A DNA stretch of 64,000 nt from Heterohyrax brucei (GCA_028571685.1 CM053143.1:811001-875000), one strand, 5' to 3'; shown: positions 11,446 to 23,825, counted from the stretch's first letter. The notes: a model not told the origin generated them from the letters alone. Made by a program: numbers and translations.

Positions 11446-11932
11446 TGTCTTAGTTATCTAGTGCTGCTTTAACAGAAATATCACAAGTGAATGGCTTTAA
11501 AAAGAAAAATTTTATTTTGTCACAGTCCAGTAGGCTAAAAGTCCATCTGAATCAGGATGTCAGCTCCAGGGGAAGTCTTTCTCTGCAGGCCCTGGAGGAA
11601 AATCTTTGTTGTTAGTCTTTCCCTGGACTGGAAGCTTCTGAGGCACAGGGACCCAGGTCCTTTTCAATGGATGAGCTCAGCTCCTGGCATTGCTTCTTGG
11701 TGGTATAAGGTCCTCAAACCTCTCTGCTCGCTTCTTTCCTTTGTTTCTCAAGAGATTACCTCAAAGTACAAAACAATCTTACACATTGAGTACTTGCCCA
11801 CCAACACAACTGCTTCCCAACCTTGCTCATTAACATCACAGAGGCAGGGTTTACAGCATGGCAATACCAGAAATCATGGCCCAGTCAAATCTCTACACAC
11901 ATTTTTGGGGGCACACAATTCAATCCATGACA
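11446..11932 (-). mobile_element. Solo LTR, MaLR/ERVL-like (antisense)
   Basis: Reverse-complement copy of the family at 1376. It starts tgtcttagttatctagtgct and ends acacaattcaatccatgaca. Flanks are ttagc and ttaat, at best a worn 5-bp TSD. It is a single LTR fossil inside the old L1. Confidence 0.8.
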
Positions 11933-11977
11933 TTAATTATCACTGATATCAAATTTATGCTATTTATTCATGTCCTA

Positions 11978-12125
11978 GAAACCATGGTGGCACAGTGGCT
12001 AAGCTCTAAGGCTGCTAACCAAGAGTCTGGCAATTTGAATCCATCAGGCATTTCTTGGAAACTCTACGGGACTGTTCTATTTGTGCTGTCTAGTCACTAT
12101 GAGTTGGAATCCTCTTAACGTTATC
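11978..12125 (+). mobile_element. AfroSINE
   Basis: Follows the AfroSINE layout: 'ccatggtggcacagtggcta' (A-box region), 'ggctgctaaccaagagtctg', 'tttgaatccatcaggc' (B-box region), 'gaaactctacggg', 'cactatgagttggaatc'. It is moderately diverged and sits in the old antisense L1. Confidence 0.85.
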
Positions 12126-13026
12126 AATGCTGTTAGCATTATCTGTTTTTTCTTGACTGATCTTTATCATTTTAGGTTTTACATTTAGCTTATTGTTACA
12201 TTCTGTGTTAGTTAATGCATATGGTGTGAGGGTATGAATTCTATTTCATAGTTTTACAGATGGGCATCCAGTTATGCCAGTACCATTTGTTAAAAAGACT
12301 GTGTTTCCCCATTTTATGAACTTTGATCCTTTGTCAAAGATCAGCTGACCATAGGAGGATGAATTTATGTTTTGTTTCTTAATTATGTCCCACTGATTTA
12401 TGTGTCTGCCAACATATGAGCATCAGGCTGTTTTGACTAAAGTGGCTGTATAGCATGTTTTCAGATCAGGTAATGTAAGGAAGTCTACCTCTTTTTTTTT
12501 TTTTTTCCTTCTTCAATATTGTTTCACTTATTCAGGGCCTCTTTCCATTCCATATAAAGTTGGTGACTAGCTTTTTCATTTTGGTAAAGAATATTGCTGG
12601 AATTTAGATTAGGATTGTTTTATACCTGTAGAATGTTTTAGGCAGTATTGACATTTTCACTATATTGTGTCTTCCTATTCGTGAGCATAGTATATTTTTC
12701 CATTTATGTAGGTCTCTTTCTATATCTTACAGTAGTATTTTGTAGTTTTCTTTGTATGCATTTCCATGCCCCTGGTTAAACTTATTCCTAACTATTTTAT
12801 CTTATAGAGAAAGAAGGCTGTTGTAAATAGCATCATTTTCCTGATTTCCTTTTTGAAGCTGTCTTTGTTGTGTATGGGAATCTAGCTGATTTTTGTTGAC
12901 CCTGTATCATGCTACTTCGATGAATCCTTCTATTTCAGTAAATTTTGGTGGAAATCCTGTGATTTCCTAATGTAGGATTTTATTGCTTGTGAATAGGGAT
13001 AGTTTTATGTGTTTCTTACTAATTTA

Positions 13027-13116
<90 letters not shown>

Positions 13117-13499
13117 TCAAGTTCCTGTTCTAAATGAGAATGCTTTCAGACTCTCTTCACTTACAATGATGTTGGCTATCGCTTTTGTATAAATGCCCTT
13201 TTCATGTTGAAGAATTTCCCTTCTGTTCATATTTTTCTGAGAGTTTTCAAAGGAGTGAGTGTTGGACTTTATCATATGCCTTTTCTTCATTGATTGAGAT
13301 GATCTTATAATTGTTTTCTATTGTTATTTGTGTTGTGAATACATTGATTGGTTTGCTAATGTTGAATTAACTTTGTATAACTCATATGAATCTCACTTGT
13401 TTATGGCACATTATTTTTTGATATACTGTTGAAGTTTATTGGTTAGACTTTTGTTGATAATTTTGGCACTTTATGTTTGTGAGGCATATTGGTCTGTAT

Positions 13500-13650
13500 T
13501 TTCTTCTTTCTCTTTCTCTCTCTTTCTTTCTCTCCTCCCTTCCTCTCTCCCTCTGTTCCTTCCACCTTTCTTCCCTCCATCCTTTATTCCTTACTTCTCT
13601 CCTCTTTTCTCCTCCCCTTCTTTCTTTCTTTCTTTCTTTCTTTCTTTCCA
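13500..13650 (+). repeat. Polypyrimidine tract with (TTTC)n
   Basis: About 150 bases of almost pure C/T on the + strand, ending in seven tandem TTTC units (about 13619-13648). It produces long artificial Ser/Phe/Leu (or Lys/Glu/Arg) reading frames that are not genes. Confidence 0.95.
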
Positions 13651-14182
13651 CACTTTGCCTGGTTTTGTTATCTGGATTCTGCTGGCTTCATAAAACAAAT
13701 TCTTGAGTATTCCTTCCTTTTCTGAAATAATTTGAGTAGTATTGGTATGAGCTCTTCTCTGAATATTTTGTACAAGTCTTCAACGAAGAAGACAGGTCCA
13801 GGGCTTCTTTTTGTTCTTTTTTGGATTTCTTTTTATCACATTTATAGTCTCTTCATTTGTTATGGGTCTGTTCTACATTTCTGTGACTTTAAGTAGGTAG
13901 TGTGTTTCCTAGAAAGTCATCCATCTTTCTGGATTTTCAAGTTAGCAGGAGTATAACTTTTCAAAGTATTCTGTTATGATTCTTTTCATTTTTATTTCAT
14001 TCTATTGTAATATCACCCATTTCATTTATTTTTCAGGTTATTTGCTTCTTCTCCTAGATCTTTTCTTGCAATTTGGCAGTGATCTGTTGACTTTAATAAT
14101 TCTTTCAAAGAACCAATTACTAGTCTTGTTGATTCTTTCTATTGTTTTTCTATTTCTTTTTTTTTTTTTTATATTTTTCTAT

Positions 14183-14350
14183 TTTTTTGGAAACCCTGCT
14201 GATCTGCTGACATAGTGGTGAAGTGCTATAGTTGCTAACCAGAAGGTTGGCAGTTCAAATCTGCCAGATAATCCTTCGAAACTTTTGAGGGCATTTACCT
14301 GTCTAAGGGTTGCTCTGAGTCAAAATCAACTCAATGGCAGTGAGTTTGTT
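14183..14350 (+). mobile_element. AfroSINE
   Basis: 'ggaaaccctgctgatctgct', 'acatagtggtgaagtgctat', 'gctaaccagaaggttggcag', 'ttcaaatctgcc' and the tail 'aactcaatggcagtgagttt' match the AfroSINE plan. It is inserted in the old antisense L1. Confidence 0.88.
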
Positions 14351-14469
14351 TGGTTTAGTTCTATTTGTTTGAATTGTAAGGTTAATATTTTTATTTTGGC
14401 CATTTAGTCTTTTTTGATGTGTGCATCTGTTATTACAAATTATCTTCTGAGCACTGCTTTTGCCCTTGG

Positions 14470-15270
14470 GCCCCTGGTGTGGGTGGTTGGAATAAGTAGA
14501 AGGCACTACTGCACAACAGCCCTGGCACTAGTGGCTAGGCATAAAAGTGCATACGTGTCTCTGCTTGCTGGTTAAGCCAAGCTAGAGCTGCTTCACAGCC
14601 CTCAAGTTGCTTGGGTAGGGGTGGGACAAGGCCAAGTGATGGCAGAGCTCTCTGCTGGTGCTTGCGCTTGGCTTGCTTGTGTGAGAGGTGAATAGGTGTG
14701 GAGCCATGCTGGATCTCCCTGCCTTTACTCAGGTCACTGGGGCAGGGGCAGGATGGGACAAAGCTGTACTGAGTTCCCTGCCAGTGTTCAGGTGGCTCAG
14801 GTAGCAGGTGAAGCAGGTTGGGTGGATGAATAAGAGAAGAGAAAAAGACAAAAAGGAGAAGACAGGGCTCATATGAGCGGTCTCTGGTGAACTCAGCTGC
14901 AGATGTTGGGGGACTTCTTCTGCTGATAACTTTCTTCCAATTTGGGTGTGTCTTCTCATTTTCTCTATCGTAATGGGAAGTCTGTGAAGTTGATACCTGT
15001 GTTTCTCACGTGAGATTGCAGCTGTCTTTGTTTTAAGATGGTCCCTTTGTGCCACAATTGACTAAGCACCTCCATTCAGTCCTTTCTTATTAGCTTTTTT
15101 CAGTCAATTTCTTCTTCCTTTTAGTATTTGATCTAGATCTTTATCCCATCATCTGATGCTCAAGGTCCCAGAATGGATATTTTTATCTGCTTCACTTGGT
15201 TTTTTTGGATCTTTGCTACAGAGGGAGAGCATAAAGTGTCTTGGGCACCCCATAAACCGCTCTTCATTTA
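14470..15270 (-). other. Unclassified GC-richer block, possibly a repeat 5' region
   Basis: About 800 bases richer in G/C and in 'gctggatctccctgcc'-type text than the surroundings. It begins exactly where the old L1 similarity stops. On the reverse strand it resembles an L1/HAL1 5' UTR or an LTR in style, but I cannot name it. No ORF longer than about 110 codons. Confidence 0.35.
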
Positions 15271-15884
15271 AACTTTTAGTCAAAATATAATATGTGAACT
15301 GAAAGTATTTATTACTCTGAAAACAAAATTACTTTATGTTTTAAGGACTGATTTTGAGAGGTCCTATGAGAAATATGCTTTTGATGTCTCCTTCACATAC
15401 CAAATATAGGAATGTAACTAACAGTTCTCAGGGGATTTATCACTGGTCCATTTAAAACTCTCCTCAAAGTATAAAACTGGTTAACAACTGAAGGCAACTA
15501 TCTGGAAAGAGGGTATTTCAGGAAATATAAGTATTTTATGCTTGATTCATTATTCTAATTTAAAATTAAAATAGAATTTGTGAGTCTCACGTCTATTTTA
15601 GTGGTGTGTAGTAACTGTATTTGATTGTATAATAGCATGGCAGTGAGAAAACGTGTGCTGTGTTTTCGACAGATAAGAAAATGTTAACTTACTCTTATTT
15701 TGAGGAGTAGCCTTTTGGGAACTACATCCATTATTAAGATCTTCAGGGTTCATAGAAAAAAATTGAGGGGGGGAGGATTTTTCCATTTTATTCTTAAAAC
15801 AATCCTTTCAAATACATTTTATTAGGATCTCTGCTTTATTTACGAAGGAGCAAAGACTCAAATGGTGACATCATTTCCGTTTTG
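15271..15884. other. Unique AT-rich spacer
   Basis: No repeat, RNA gene or coding signal recognised. Short chance ORFs only. Confidence 0.5.
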
Positions 15885-16035
15885 TGTGTTGTCTTCCTCA
15901 TCGCCATTGATCTGATTCCAACTCACAGCAAGCTGTGAGCATCAGAGTAGAACTACGTGCCGCAGTCTTTCAGAAATCGAGTGTCAGGTCTTTCTTCAAA
16001 ATTGTCTCTCTTTAGACTCCAACCCTTCTGTTAGC
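15885..16035 (-). mobile_element. Old tRNA/RTE-type SINE fragment
   Basis: 'catcgccattgatctgattccaactcac' and 'gagtagaactacgtgccgcag' follow the antisense layout of the second elephant SINE type, whose tail is shared with RTE. It is diverged and truncated. Confidence 0.55.
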
Positions 16036-16600
16036 ATTCCAGCAAGTTATCTTTTTCCACCACCCAGGGAGAAAGGACTAGGGTCCATATGAACTGTAAA
16101 TCTAACGGTGCTGTTACTTTATTGCAATCTGTACCACTTGTACTAGTTCAAATTGTGTAATGTGCTGTGCTACTACCCCAGGGGCCAGAGAGTAACTGGG
16201 TACGCTCCCTACCCATCCTGCATTCCAGGATTTTCAGTCCTGTATCTTCTTTCCCCTGGGCTGAGACAAGCCTTTGTGCAAGCAGAAAGAATACCAGCTC
16301 CTTAAGTTGCTAGCAGGCTAGGGCATTAGAATTTGCCAGCTCCTCTGCAGTGCCTAGGCTCAGGTTGCTGTAATGCTGATATAGCGGTACTGCCTTTTCC
16401 AAGTGGCCATCCCATTTCCAGGACTTAGATGACTCTTTTCCTACCATCTGGAGCATCCAGGTTTGTAGATGTCATTGGTCTGCTTTTCTCCACCAGTGTT
16501 ACACGCAAGATTAAAATCATCAAGATATAATTTAGGTAATTACTTTTCTTGATTTTCCCCACAAATAGTACAGTATAGAGCCTCCACTATTTGTCAGTTT
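16036..16600. other. Unique spacer
   Basis: Mixed composition with nothing recognised. The stretch 16130-16470 is slightly richer in G/C but has no ORF or CpG cluster. Confidence 0.45.
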
Positions 16601-16619
16601 GTCAAGGTCAACCACGGTA

Positions 16620-17000
16620 AACAGGTTACAGGTAGACAGGTTACAGTAGATCTTCCAGATTAAGACAGGCTAGGAAGAAAGGTTTAGCAATCTACTTCTA
16701 GAAATTTGCCAGTGAAGATGTTACAGATCACAACAGAATATTGTCCAACTCAATTACTTGGGGCACATCAAGAGAAGAGATTGCTTAGTAGAGGAGGATA
16801 TTATGTTTGGTAAAGCTGAGGGCCATAGATGTTGAGGGAGACCCTTCCTGAGATGGATTAACACAGTAGCAGCAATGATAAACTGAAACATGCTGTTAAT
16901 TGTGAAGATGACGAAGGACTAGGCTACATTTCTTTCTGTTATACATAAAGTTGCTATGAATGTGAGTCAATCTCAAGGCAACTAATATCAACAAGTATAT
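16620..17000 (+). mobile_element. RTE-derived element, 3' end
   Basis: From 'acaggttacagtagatcttcc' through 'ttggggcacatcaagagaagagattgc', 'gagatggattaacacagtagc' and 'aaagttgctatgaatgtgagtcaatc' it parallels the C-terminal and 3' UTR text of the RTE copies at 57130-57390 and 62440-62694. It ends in 'ggcaactaatatcaaca', a worn form of the RTE tail. Confidence 0.75.
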
Positions 17001-18285
17001 AACCAGTATTTTAGATGCCCAGGAGAGGCTCTTCAGTCTTTTGGCTTCTCTCCTGAACTCCAGTTGAGAAGGGCAATGGGGTAGATTCTCCATTTCTCCA
17101 TGTAAACTGGTTATCAAGACAACTTTGGTCTTGTTTTCTTTTTCTTTGTGCATGTGCAGGTGAAATAAAACATGGCTATCTACAAATTAAAGCAAAAATT
17201 AGCCAGCCAAGTGCCATCGAGTCCAAAAATTAGACACAATTTTAAAATGGCAAGTTTGATATGAGGGACAGTTATATACCCACAGAATTGACAAATCTAT
17301 TTTATTTCCTGTTTAGTTTTCTCTTGTCATCCATTCTGTTTTGTAATTATTCTGGACCCACTGCACAGGAATATGTCATGTTCTAAGAATGTGAAAAACT
17401 CTCTTGGGACAGAAATTTGTTCTATTTCTTCCTGCCCTCTAACAACACAGGCAAAACCATACCATAACACTCTATATAGCATGAGTTCTGGGCAACTGTT
17501 GTCTGCAAACTTGTTTTGATTTGCTTTTATGCCAAAAAATTAACCTAAATAATTAATTACAATTTATAATAGCAATATTAGTATACCTCATGATTGTGCT
17601 TCATTTCTCCATTAGGCAGGTTGCTAATGCAAGAAGAAATTATTGCTTTCATAAATGTATTAAGTTGTTAAAATGAAACTGGCTTCAAAATAAAAGCACT
17701 CTGACCTAACAGTTACATTTTTGGAAATTTTTCCTAAGTAATTGCTTAGGAATGCTAGAAATATTTAGTGTAGTTAATAGTATGGAGAAATATGAACCAT
17801 ATTGCGAAGAAATATAGCTCTCAGTATGTTTTAAATTTTTAAATAATAAGTATAAGCCTGAATAAAATAATAAAGATGTATCTGCCAAAACATTACATGG
17901 TTTTTTTTTCTATGTGCTAAATATTGCATGAGATTTTAATTTTAATCTTTTAATTTTCCCTGTATTCATTGTTTTCCAATTTCTTTTGTTGTGTTATTAT
18001 TAGCAAATAAAGAAATTTTATGTTGAAACCCCAAGATTACATTGAAATTCTGAGGTGGCAAAAAATCATTACTTGGACTTCTGTAATCACAATTAAAGAA
18101 TCTTAGATACGAGTGGGTAAAGTTAGAAGTTACTTTCCAGCATATCTCAACATAGCGACAGAGGATGAACCAACATCTGTTTTCATTGTTTCCACAGGAG
18201 AACTTCACAGCCTCTATGACCATAGATTATGGTTTGGGATCATGATATTCCATCTGGGAGATTTTTTTGCTTCAATGGAAATTAC
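17001..18285. other. Unique AT-rich region
   Basis: No known repeat or gene recognised. ORFs here are under 90 codons, with no splice or domain signal. Confidence 0.45.
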
Positions 18286-18525
18286 TTTGTCTGTTGTTGT
18301 TAGATGCTGTGGAGCCAGTTCTAACCCACTGTGACCTTATAAATAGCAGATTGAAATGCTTCCTGGTCTTGTGCCATTCCCACAGTCATTTTTATGCCTA
18401 AACCCATTGTTGCAGTTGCTGAGTCAATCCATCTCCATAAGGGTCTTCTTTTTCACTGGCACTCTACTTTACCAAATATGATGTCCTATTCTGGGGACTG
18501 ATCCCTCCTGACAACCTTGTCTACA
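18286..18525 (-). mobile_element. RTE-derived element, antisense 3' end
   Basis: 'tgttgttgttagatgctgtgg', 'tgagtcaatccatctccataagggtcttc' and 'ggactgatccctcctgacaac' are the reverse complement of the RTE C-terminal/3' UTR segment. Confidence 0.78.
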
Positions 18526-19550
18526 GTTAGGAAAAAATGAGAGAATTTAAATGAATTCTCTGAAATTATAGACCTTAAGTAAAAACTATTAAGTTACAAA
18601 ATTTTAATAAAATTTAAGTAAAAATGCTTTCTTAAAAGCCAAAAGATGTAAAATTAATCAAAGTCTATTTAATTAGCCTATTTGGGGCTTTTTAACCAAA
18701 TTTGATCACATACATTCTTTCACTGGCATATAAAATTTACTCAGTGTTTAAAAAGTTGATAAAGATTACTTAAAATGTGAACAAGAGGTTTCAAAAATTC
18801 ACTGCAATAGAAATAGTGAACTTATCATAATCCAGACTCCAAAATCAACTGTATGATCATGATGCTATTTAAAGTGTAGAGGGAAATGCTGTTGACCTGA
18901 AAGAAAAAAATATGAAATAAATAAAGCAATCTCCTGACAACACATTGAGGGGAAACACTTTTAAAGAAGACTTCTAAGAAAACTATTGTAAACAATTGTA
19001 AAGTGGAAAAAATATTACATCAAAGAGAGTTGCAGAAAAGTACTTTAAAAAATGAGTGGTCAAAGACGAGGTTTAGCAAATTTTTAGTTTATTATTTTTG
19101 TGCAAAAGATACTAACTGAATAGAAGACCATTTGAATTATTTGTCCTGAAGTTCACATAGCAAAAGGAGAACTTGTTGAGGATATATTTACACACACATA
19201 CAAACATACTTGCAATTTTTACTGATTTATTGATATGGATATGGATGTATACACACACATACGTGTATGCATAAAATACAGTAAAGGCTGCAAAGGTCAG
19301 CATCTAAGTAAGGCAGAAACCTGTCAGAGAAGGAAAATTCAAGTATTTTTTACTTACAGAGAATAACAGAAAAGTGGTAATGCTGCGCCCTGTCAAAGGT
19401 AGAAAACTTGCAAGACTTGGAAAAAACAGGCTGCCCAATGAGTACTGGCTCTCATAGGTTTCACAGTATAAAATGGAGATATATACATTATATAGTTTTT
19501 ATTTATATATATATAATGTATAATATTTTGTATGTAGTATACACTTGCAG
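18526..19550. other. Unique AT-rich region with short dinucleotide tracts
   Basis: AT-rich sequence. Contains 'acacacacatac' tracts at 19190-19265 and an AT/TA tract at 19482-19535. No gene recognised. Confidence 0.5.
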
Positions 19551-19714
19551 GAAACCCTGGTGGCATAGTAGGTTCAGTGCTGTCTGCTAACCAGAAGGTC
19601 AGCAGTTCAAATCTATCAGGTGCTCCTTGGAAACTGCATGGGGCAGTTCTAGTCTGTCCTATAAGGTCGCCAGGAATCAGACCTGACTCTATGGCAGTGG
19701 GTTTTTTTTTTTTA
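19551..19714 (+). mobile_element. AfroSINE
   Basis: Nearly complete: 'ggaaaccctggtggcatagt', 'ctgctaaccagaaggtcagc', 'agttcaaatctatcaggtgc', 'tccttggaaactgcatgggg', 'tgtcctataaggtcgcc' and the tail 'ctatggcagtgggttttt'. Confidence 0.92.
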
Positions 19715-19737
19715 TGTACGTATATGTAATGTGGGTA

Positions 19738-20349
19738 TAAAAACCAAATCCACTGCCACCGAGTTGATTCGGTCTTCAAGAGATGTTTTGGTCACCTGGT
19801 ACTGCTCTAACAGAAAATACAATGGCTTGATGAAGAGAAATTTTATTGACAGAGTCCAGTAAGCTGTAAATCCAGTCATGAGTTACAAGTCCATTCAATA
19901 TAACAAATCGCCAGAGGCCAGTAGGCCAAGAGTCCAAATTCAAGAGAGCATCTTGGCAGGGTAACCTCAGGTCCAAAGGACGTGATCTGCTCTTGGTCAT
20001 GCTTTCTTGTTGGTGTGAGGTTCCCAGCTTCATCTGCTCACTTCTCTCCCTTATATCCTGCAAGCTTGTAGCTTGAGTCTTGCCTCACTAACACAACTAC
20101 AGCCCATTCTCCATCATCAGTATCACAGAGGAAGGATTCATAACACATGGGAGGAATGGCACCATAATGGGACTCCTAGCTGAGTCAAAACAACACATAC
20201 ATTTTTGGGGGGACACAATTCAATCCATGACAGGGATCCTACAGGACAGAGCAGTACAGTCTCATAGAATTTCCAACAAACACTTGGTGAGTTTGTACTG
20301 CCTTTCAGTTAGCAACTGTAGGACTTAACCACTACACCACTAGGGTTCC
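19738..20349 (-). mobile_element. AfroSINE split by an LTR
   Basis: Antisense AfroSINE. The tail side is 19738-19783 ('aaaccaaatccactgccacc'). The remainder, 20233-20349, runs 'cctacaggacagagcag' to 'ccactacaccactagggttcc'. The LTR at 19784-20232 separates the two parts, so the SINE was there first. Confidence 0.85.
19784..20232 (-). mobile_element. Solo LTR, MaLR/ERVL-like (antisense)
   Basis: Starts tgttttggtcacctggtact and ends acaattcaatccatgaca, the same family as 47085-47530. A worn 5-bp duplication (gagat/gggat) is possible at its edges. Confidence 0.8.
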
Positions 20350-20351
20350 AA

Positions 20352-20440
20352 TATGTATATAGTATATATATTTTTGTATGTGTATTATATATAATATTTG
20401 TGTGTACTATATATATTTATATACACTGATATACATAGAA
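20352..20440. repeat. AT-rich low-complexity tract
   Basis: Irregular tata/atat runs next to the AfroSINE head. Confidence 0.9.
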
Positions 20441-21200
20441 AGAGAGAGCACAAGCTCTGTGACTCTAAAATGATTTTTATAACATGTGGTTTGTAAAAGA
20501 AATATTGATTTATCTGTGATGAGCACTGTATTATTAACAAATATACATATACTGGATAAAGTCAGTATAAAGATCAATAAATGTGGCAAAAAATATAAAA
20601 GCTGGTAGTTATTTCAATTCAGAAAGAAACCAAGCAATATAAGTGGAAGTGTGAGAATAGACCAAAATTTGCCACAGACTAGTATTTTGCCCAGATTCCT
20701 CTGGTTCAGTTTGGCTAATTAGATAGTTTGCATTAATTTAAAGCAAAAAATTTCCACCTAAAAAACAGAAGTAAGAATGTTATTTATTTTTAGATAACAC
20801 AAAATAAAAACATACTGAAAAATTGAGCTCAGGCCCAAAATATCACATCATCATGAAATTTTACTGAACTTTAGGAAAGTCGTTTTAAAATGTTGTTATC
20901 CATGTTCAATGACTATTTTTCACTTTGAACATTTGTTCTTGAGTAAGAAATTTATTTTCATAAGTAACACATTTGCTTCTTAGAAAAAATATAGACTCTC
21001 TTGAATCTCTTCAGAACTTTGTAAAATTCTCTTTGCTTTGGTTGAAGCCAATTAATTTCTTTGAAATTCTGTGAAATTAGACATTATTGACATTCTGTGA
21101 AATTAGATTAATTGGGAGGACATTAATCTTTTTGAATGCAAGTTCAAGGTAAGTTTAAGGAAAGGTAAAAAAGATGATATTTTATTTTTCATTTGCTGTT
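20441..21200. other. Unique AT-rich region
   Basis: Nothing recognised. A small direct duplication of 'attctgtgaaattaga' occurs near 21065-21105. Confidence 0.5.
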
Positions 21201-21204
21201 GCCA

Positions 21205-21304
21205 GGGTTTGCTGGAAACTCTATGGAGCCGTTCTACTCTGACCAGTAGGGTTGCTGTGTGTCAGAATTGACTCAACAGCAGTGGGTTTGGTTTGGTTTG
21301 TTTG
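21205..21304 (+). mobile_element. AfroSINE, 3' fragment
   Basis: 'tttgctggaaactctatgga', 'agtagggttgctgtgtgtc', 'aattgactcaacagcagtggg' and 'tttggtttggtttg': the 3' two-thirds only, 5' truncated. Confidence 0.85.
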
Positions 21305-22335
21305 ATGTAAGTACAGAATGAAGTAGTGACTCTTAAGACCATACATGTTGTAAATAACATAATGGTTAATAAATTTATGACACGATAGTTCTGAAAGTCT
21401 TCACCAAAACTTCAGGCAAAATGGACTGTAAGTAAATGCTCCTCAATTCTTGACAATTATGCCTATTCTCGGATGGGTGAAAGTATGCATGATCTACAGA
21501 TTTAAAAGTTTCTGTCACATCTCTTTAGGTGGCACAGAATGTAAGTAAAGATGAATAATTCTTTCCAAAGAAGAGACCTACTGTCATTTGGCTCACTCTT
21601 TAAAATATCTATTGAAGAAGCGCTGTTTTAAAGTTTTGTGATTATCCTAAAGATAATGCTCATTTGATTACATTTTTTGTTTTACTAGGATAACGTTTGG
21701 GATGTGAAATACTCAGTTTACCATCTGTATAGCCTGAACATTTGGGTAATTCTTAATCACATTTGTTGAATTACTAAAAATGAAATAAAACCATAATTAG
21801 TGTTTGTTAATACAGTCTTGAGTTTTAGGTTTTCTCTTCTTCTTCTGTTATGTGTAATTATCTAACTTAACTACGTGTGGCCCATTAAGCAGTTCCTATT
21901 TTTTTAATTTCTATAAAATTTTGCTTTTAAAATACCGTATTCTTTTTAAAAAAGAATCCGAGTCAAGTACTGAGCACTTGACTTTTCTGACATATGAAAC
22001 ATAAATCTTAGATAATTGCTGACAAATTGAATCATTGAATCCTTATCCTCTTTCCTTTAGACATCAAATTAGTATTCATTGTCCCGTCTATTAAAAGGGT
22101 GTTAATACAGGAGCTTCCTGCTCTTTGTCAGGTACTATGCACTGTATGACTACACCAGGTAACTTAACTACTCTGACCTTCAGTTCTCCAATCTGTGTAA
22201 CTGGGATAAATATGCTTGCATTTTGAAAATCTTTAGGTAGCCTTCAGTTCTCAATTTAAGCATCACCTCTTTGAAATTATTGTTGAGGCTTTATAAGCTT
22301 CTAAAGTACTCTCTGAACATTTCTATTAGAAATAT
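21305..22335. other. Unique AT-rich region
   Basis: No repeat or coding signal recognised. Confidence 0.45.
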
Positions 22336-22845
22336 TGTCTCAGTAATCTAATGTGGCTAGAACAGAAATACTGCAAGTCGGTGGCTTTAAAAAGAGAAAT
22401 TTGTTTTTTCACAGAAAAGTAGGCTGGAAGTCCAAATTCAAGGTATCAGCTCCAGGGGAAGTCTTTCTCCATCAGCTCTGAAGGAAGGTCCTTGTTCTCA
22501 ATCTTCCCCTGGTCTTGGAGCTTCTCAGCACAGGGACAGCAGGTACAAAGCATTCCCTCTTGTCCTGCTCTGCTCTGGGCACTGTTTTTTTCCTGACCTT
22601 ATGAGGTCCCTGACTCTCTTTTTGCTTCCCTTTCCCTTGTATCCCAAGGGATTACCTTAAGGCACAATACAGTGTTACACATGATTCCTCTCCAACCAAC
22701 ACAACCACCACCTATCCTCCGTCACTAACATTATAGAGCCGGGGTTTATGGCATATAGGAATATCACACAATACTGGGAATCATGGCTTAGCCAAATTGC
22801 TACACACATTTTGGGGGGGGAGCACAATTCAATCCCTGACTAACA
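22336..22845 (-). mobile_element. Solo LTR, MaLR/ERVL-like (antisense)
   Basis: Starts tgtctcagtaatctaatgtg, has 'ggctttaaaaagagaaattt' and 'cagctccaggggaagtcttt' as in 11446-11932, and ends 'agcacaattcaatccctgac'. No clear TSD. Confidence 0.8.
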
Positions 22846-23081
22846 TGTTGACCCAAAGATAATTTGTATTATTGTATTATATTTTTTTTTTTTCCAATTT
22901 CTGTTTCCACCTCTAGACTGTGAATTCCTGGAAACCATTACTAGCTCACTTTATAAAAAAATGCCCAGTAGTTACATTATTTGGAAAATTATAAACTACT
23001 ATTGAATCTAGTGACAGAATGAATGAATAAATAAATTTATGCATATCACTAACAGCATCAGTTTATATCACGAAAAACCAA

Positions 23082-23237
23082 TCAAAAATCCAACCCAGTG
23101 CTGTTGAGTCAATTCTGACTATAGGAAAAAACAGAACTACTCCGTAGAGGTCCCAAGGAATGCCTGGTGGACCTGAACTGCCAACCTTTTGGTTAGTGGA
23201 CATAGCAGTGCTTAACTACTGCACTACCAGGGTTTCC
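23082..23237 (-). mobile_element. AfroSINE
   Basis: Antisense: 'ccaacccagtgctgttgagtc', 'ggacctgaactgccaacctt', 'ttggttagtggacatagcag' and 'actgcactaccagggtttcc'. Confidence 0.88.
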
Positions 23238-23680
23238 GTATCATGAAAGGGTAGACAAAATGCTTAAATTAAAAATCTGTTAAGTCAATTATGAGCTCTC
23301 TGACAACAGGCATCCTTGTTTTGTTATGCTATTGAATCTCCAGTTTCTAAAATAGGGTCAGGTATGACACTGTTAGTCAGTAAAAACTGGCTGAAAGAAT
23401 GAATGGGTCTCAGAGAATGCCTTCTTCTTTCTGAATGTCAATAAACAGTGGGAAAAAAAGGCTCTAATTATGGTAGGAAGAAACAGGGTGTGTATGCTTC
23501 AACGTTATGAAAGTCCTTACCTACGTGGCTAGACTCCCAGCTACGTTCTAATTTCATTGTCTGTGGTGGTCATCATAATGCAAATAAACAGTCTTTTGCT
23601 AGCTGAAAATGAAAATGATCAGCCCATGACTTCAATATTATTGTCCTCATTGAATTCCATTGTGAACTGTAATATGTGAT
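23238..23680. other. Unique spacer
   Basis: Nothing recognised besides short chance ORFs. Confidence 0.4.
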
Positions 23681-23687
23681 AATATAT

Positions 23688-23825
23688 ACCATTGCCATGA
23701 GCCAATTACAACTCATAGTGACCCTATAACGCAGAGTAGAACTGCCCCATTCCAAGGAGTGGCTGGTGGATTTGAACTGTGGGCTTTTTGGTTATCAGCG
23801 TGGCTCTTAACTACTATGCCACCTG
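23688..23825 (-). mobile_element. AfroSINE
   Basis: Antisense: 'accattgccatgagccaatt', 'tagtgaccctataacgcagag', 'tggctggtggatttgaactg' and 'tcttaactactatgccacctg'. Confidence 0.85.

Noticed and set aside
11978-12125. tRNA gene candidates at the A/B-box-like SINE heads
   Set aside because: These are tRNA-derived SINE heads, without a foldable complete tRNA cloverleaf.
13436-13725. Overlapping Ser/Phe/Leu and Lys/Glu/Arg ORFs
   Set aside because: Translations of a polypyrimidine microsatellite.
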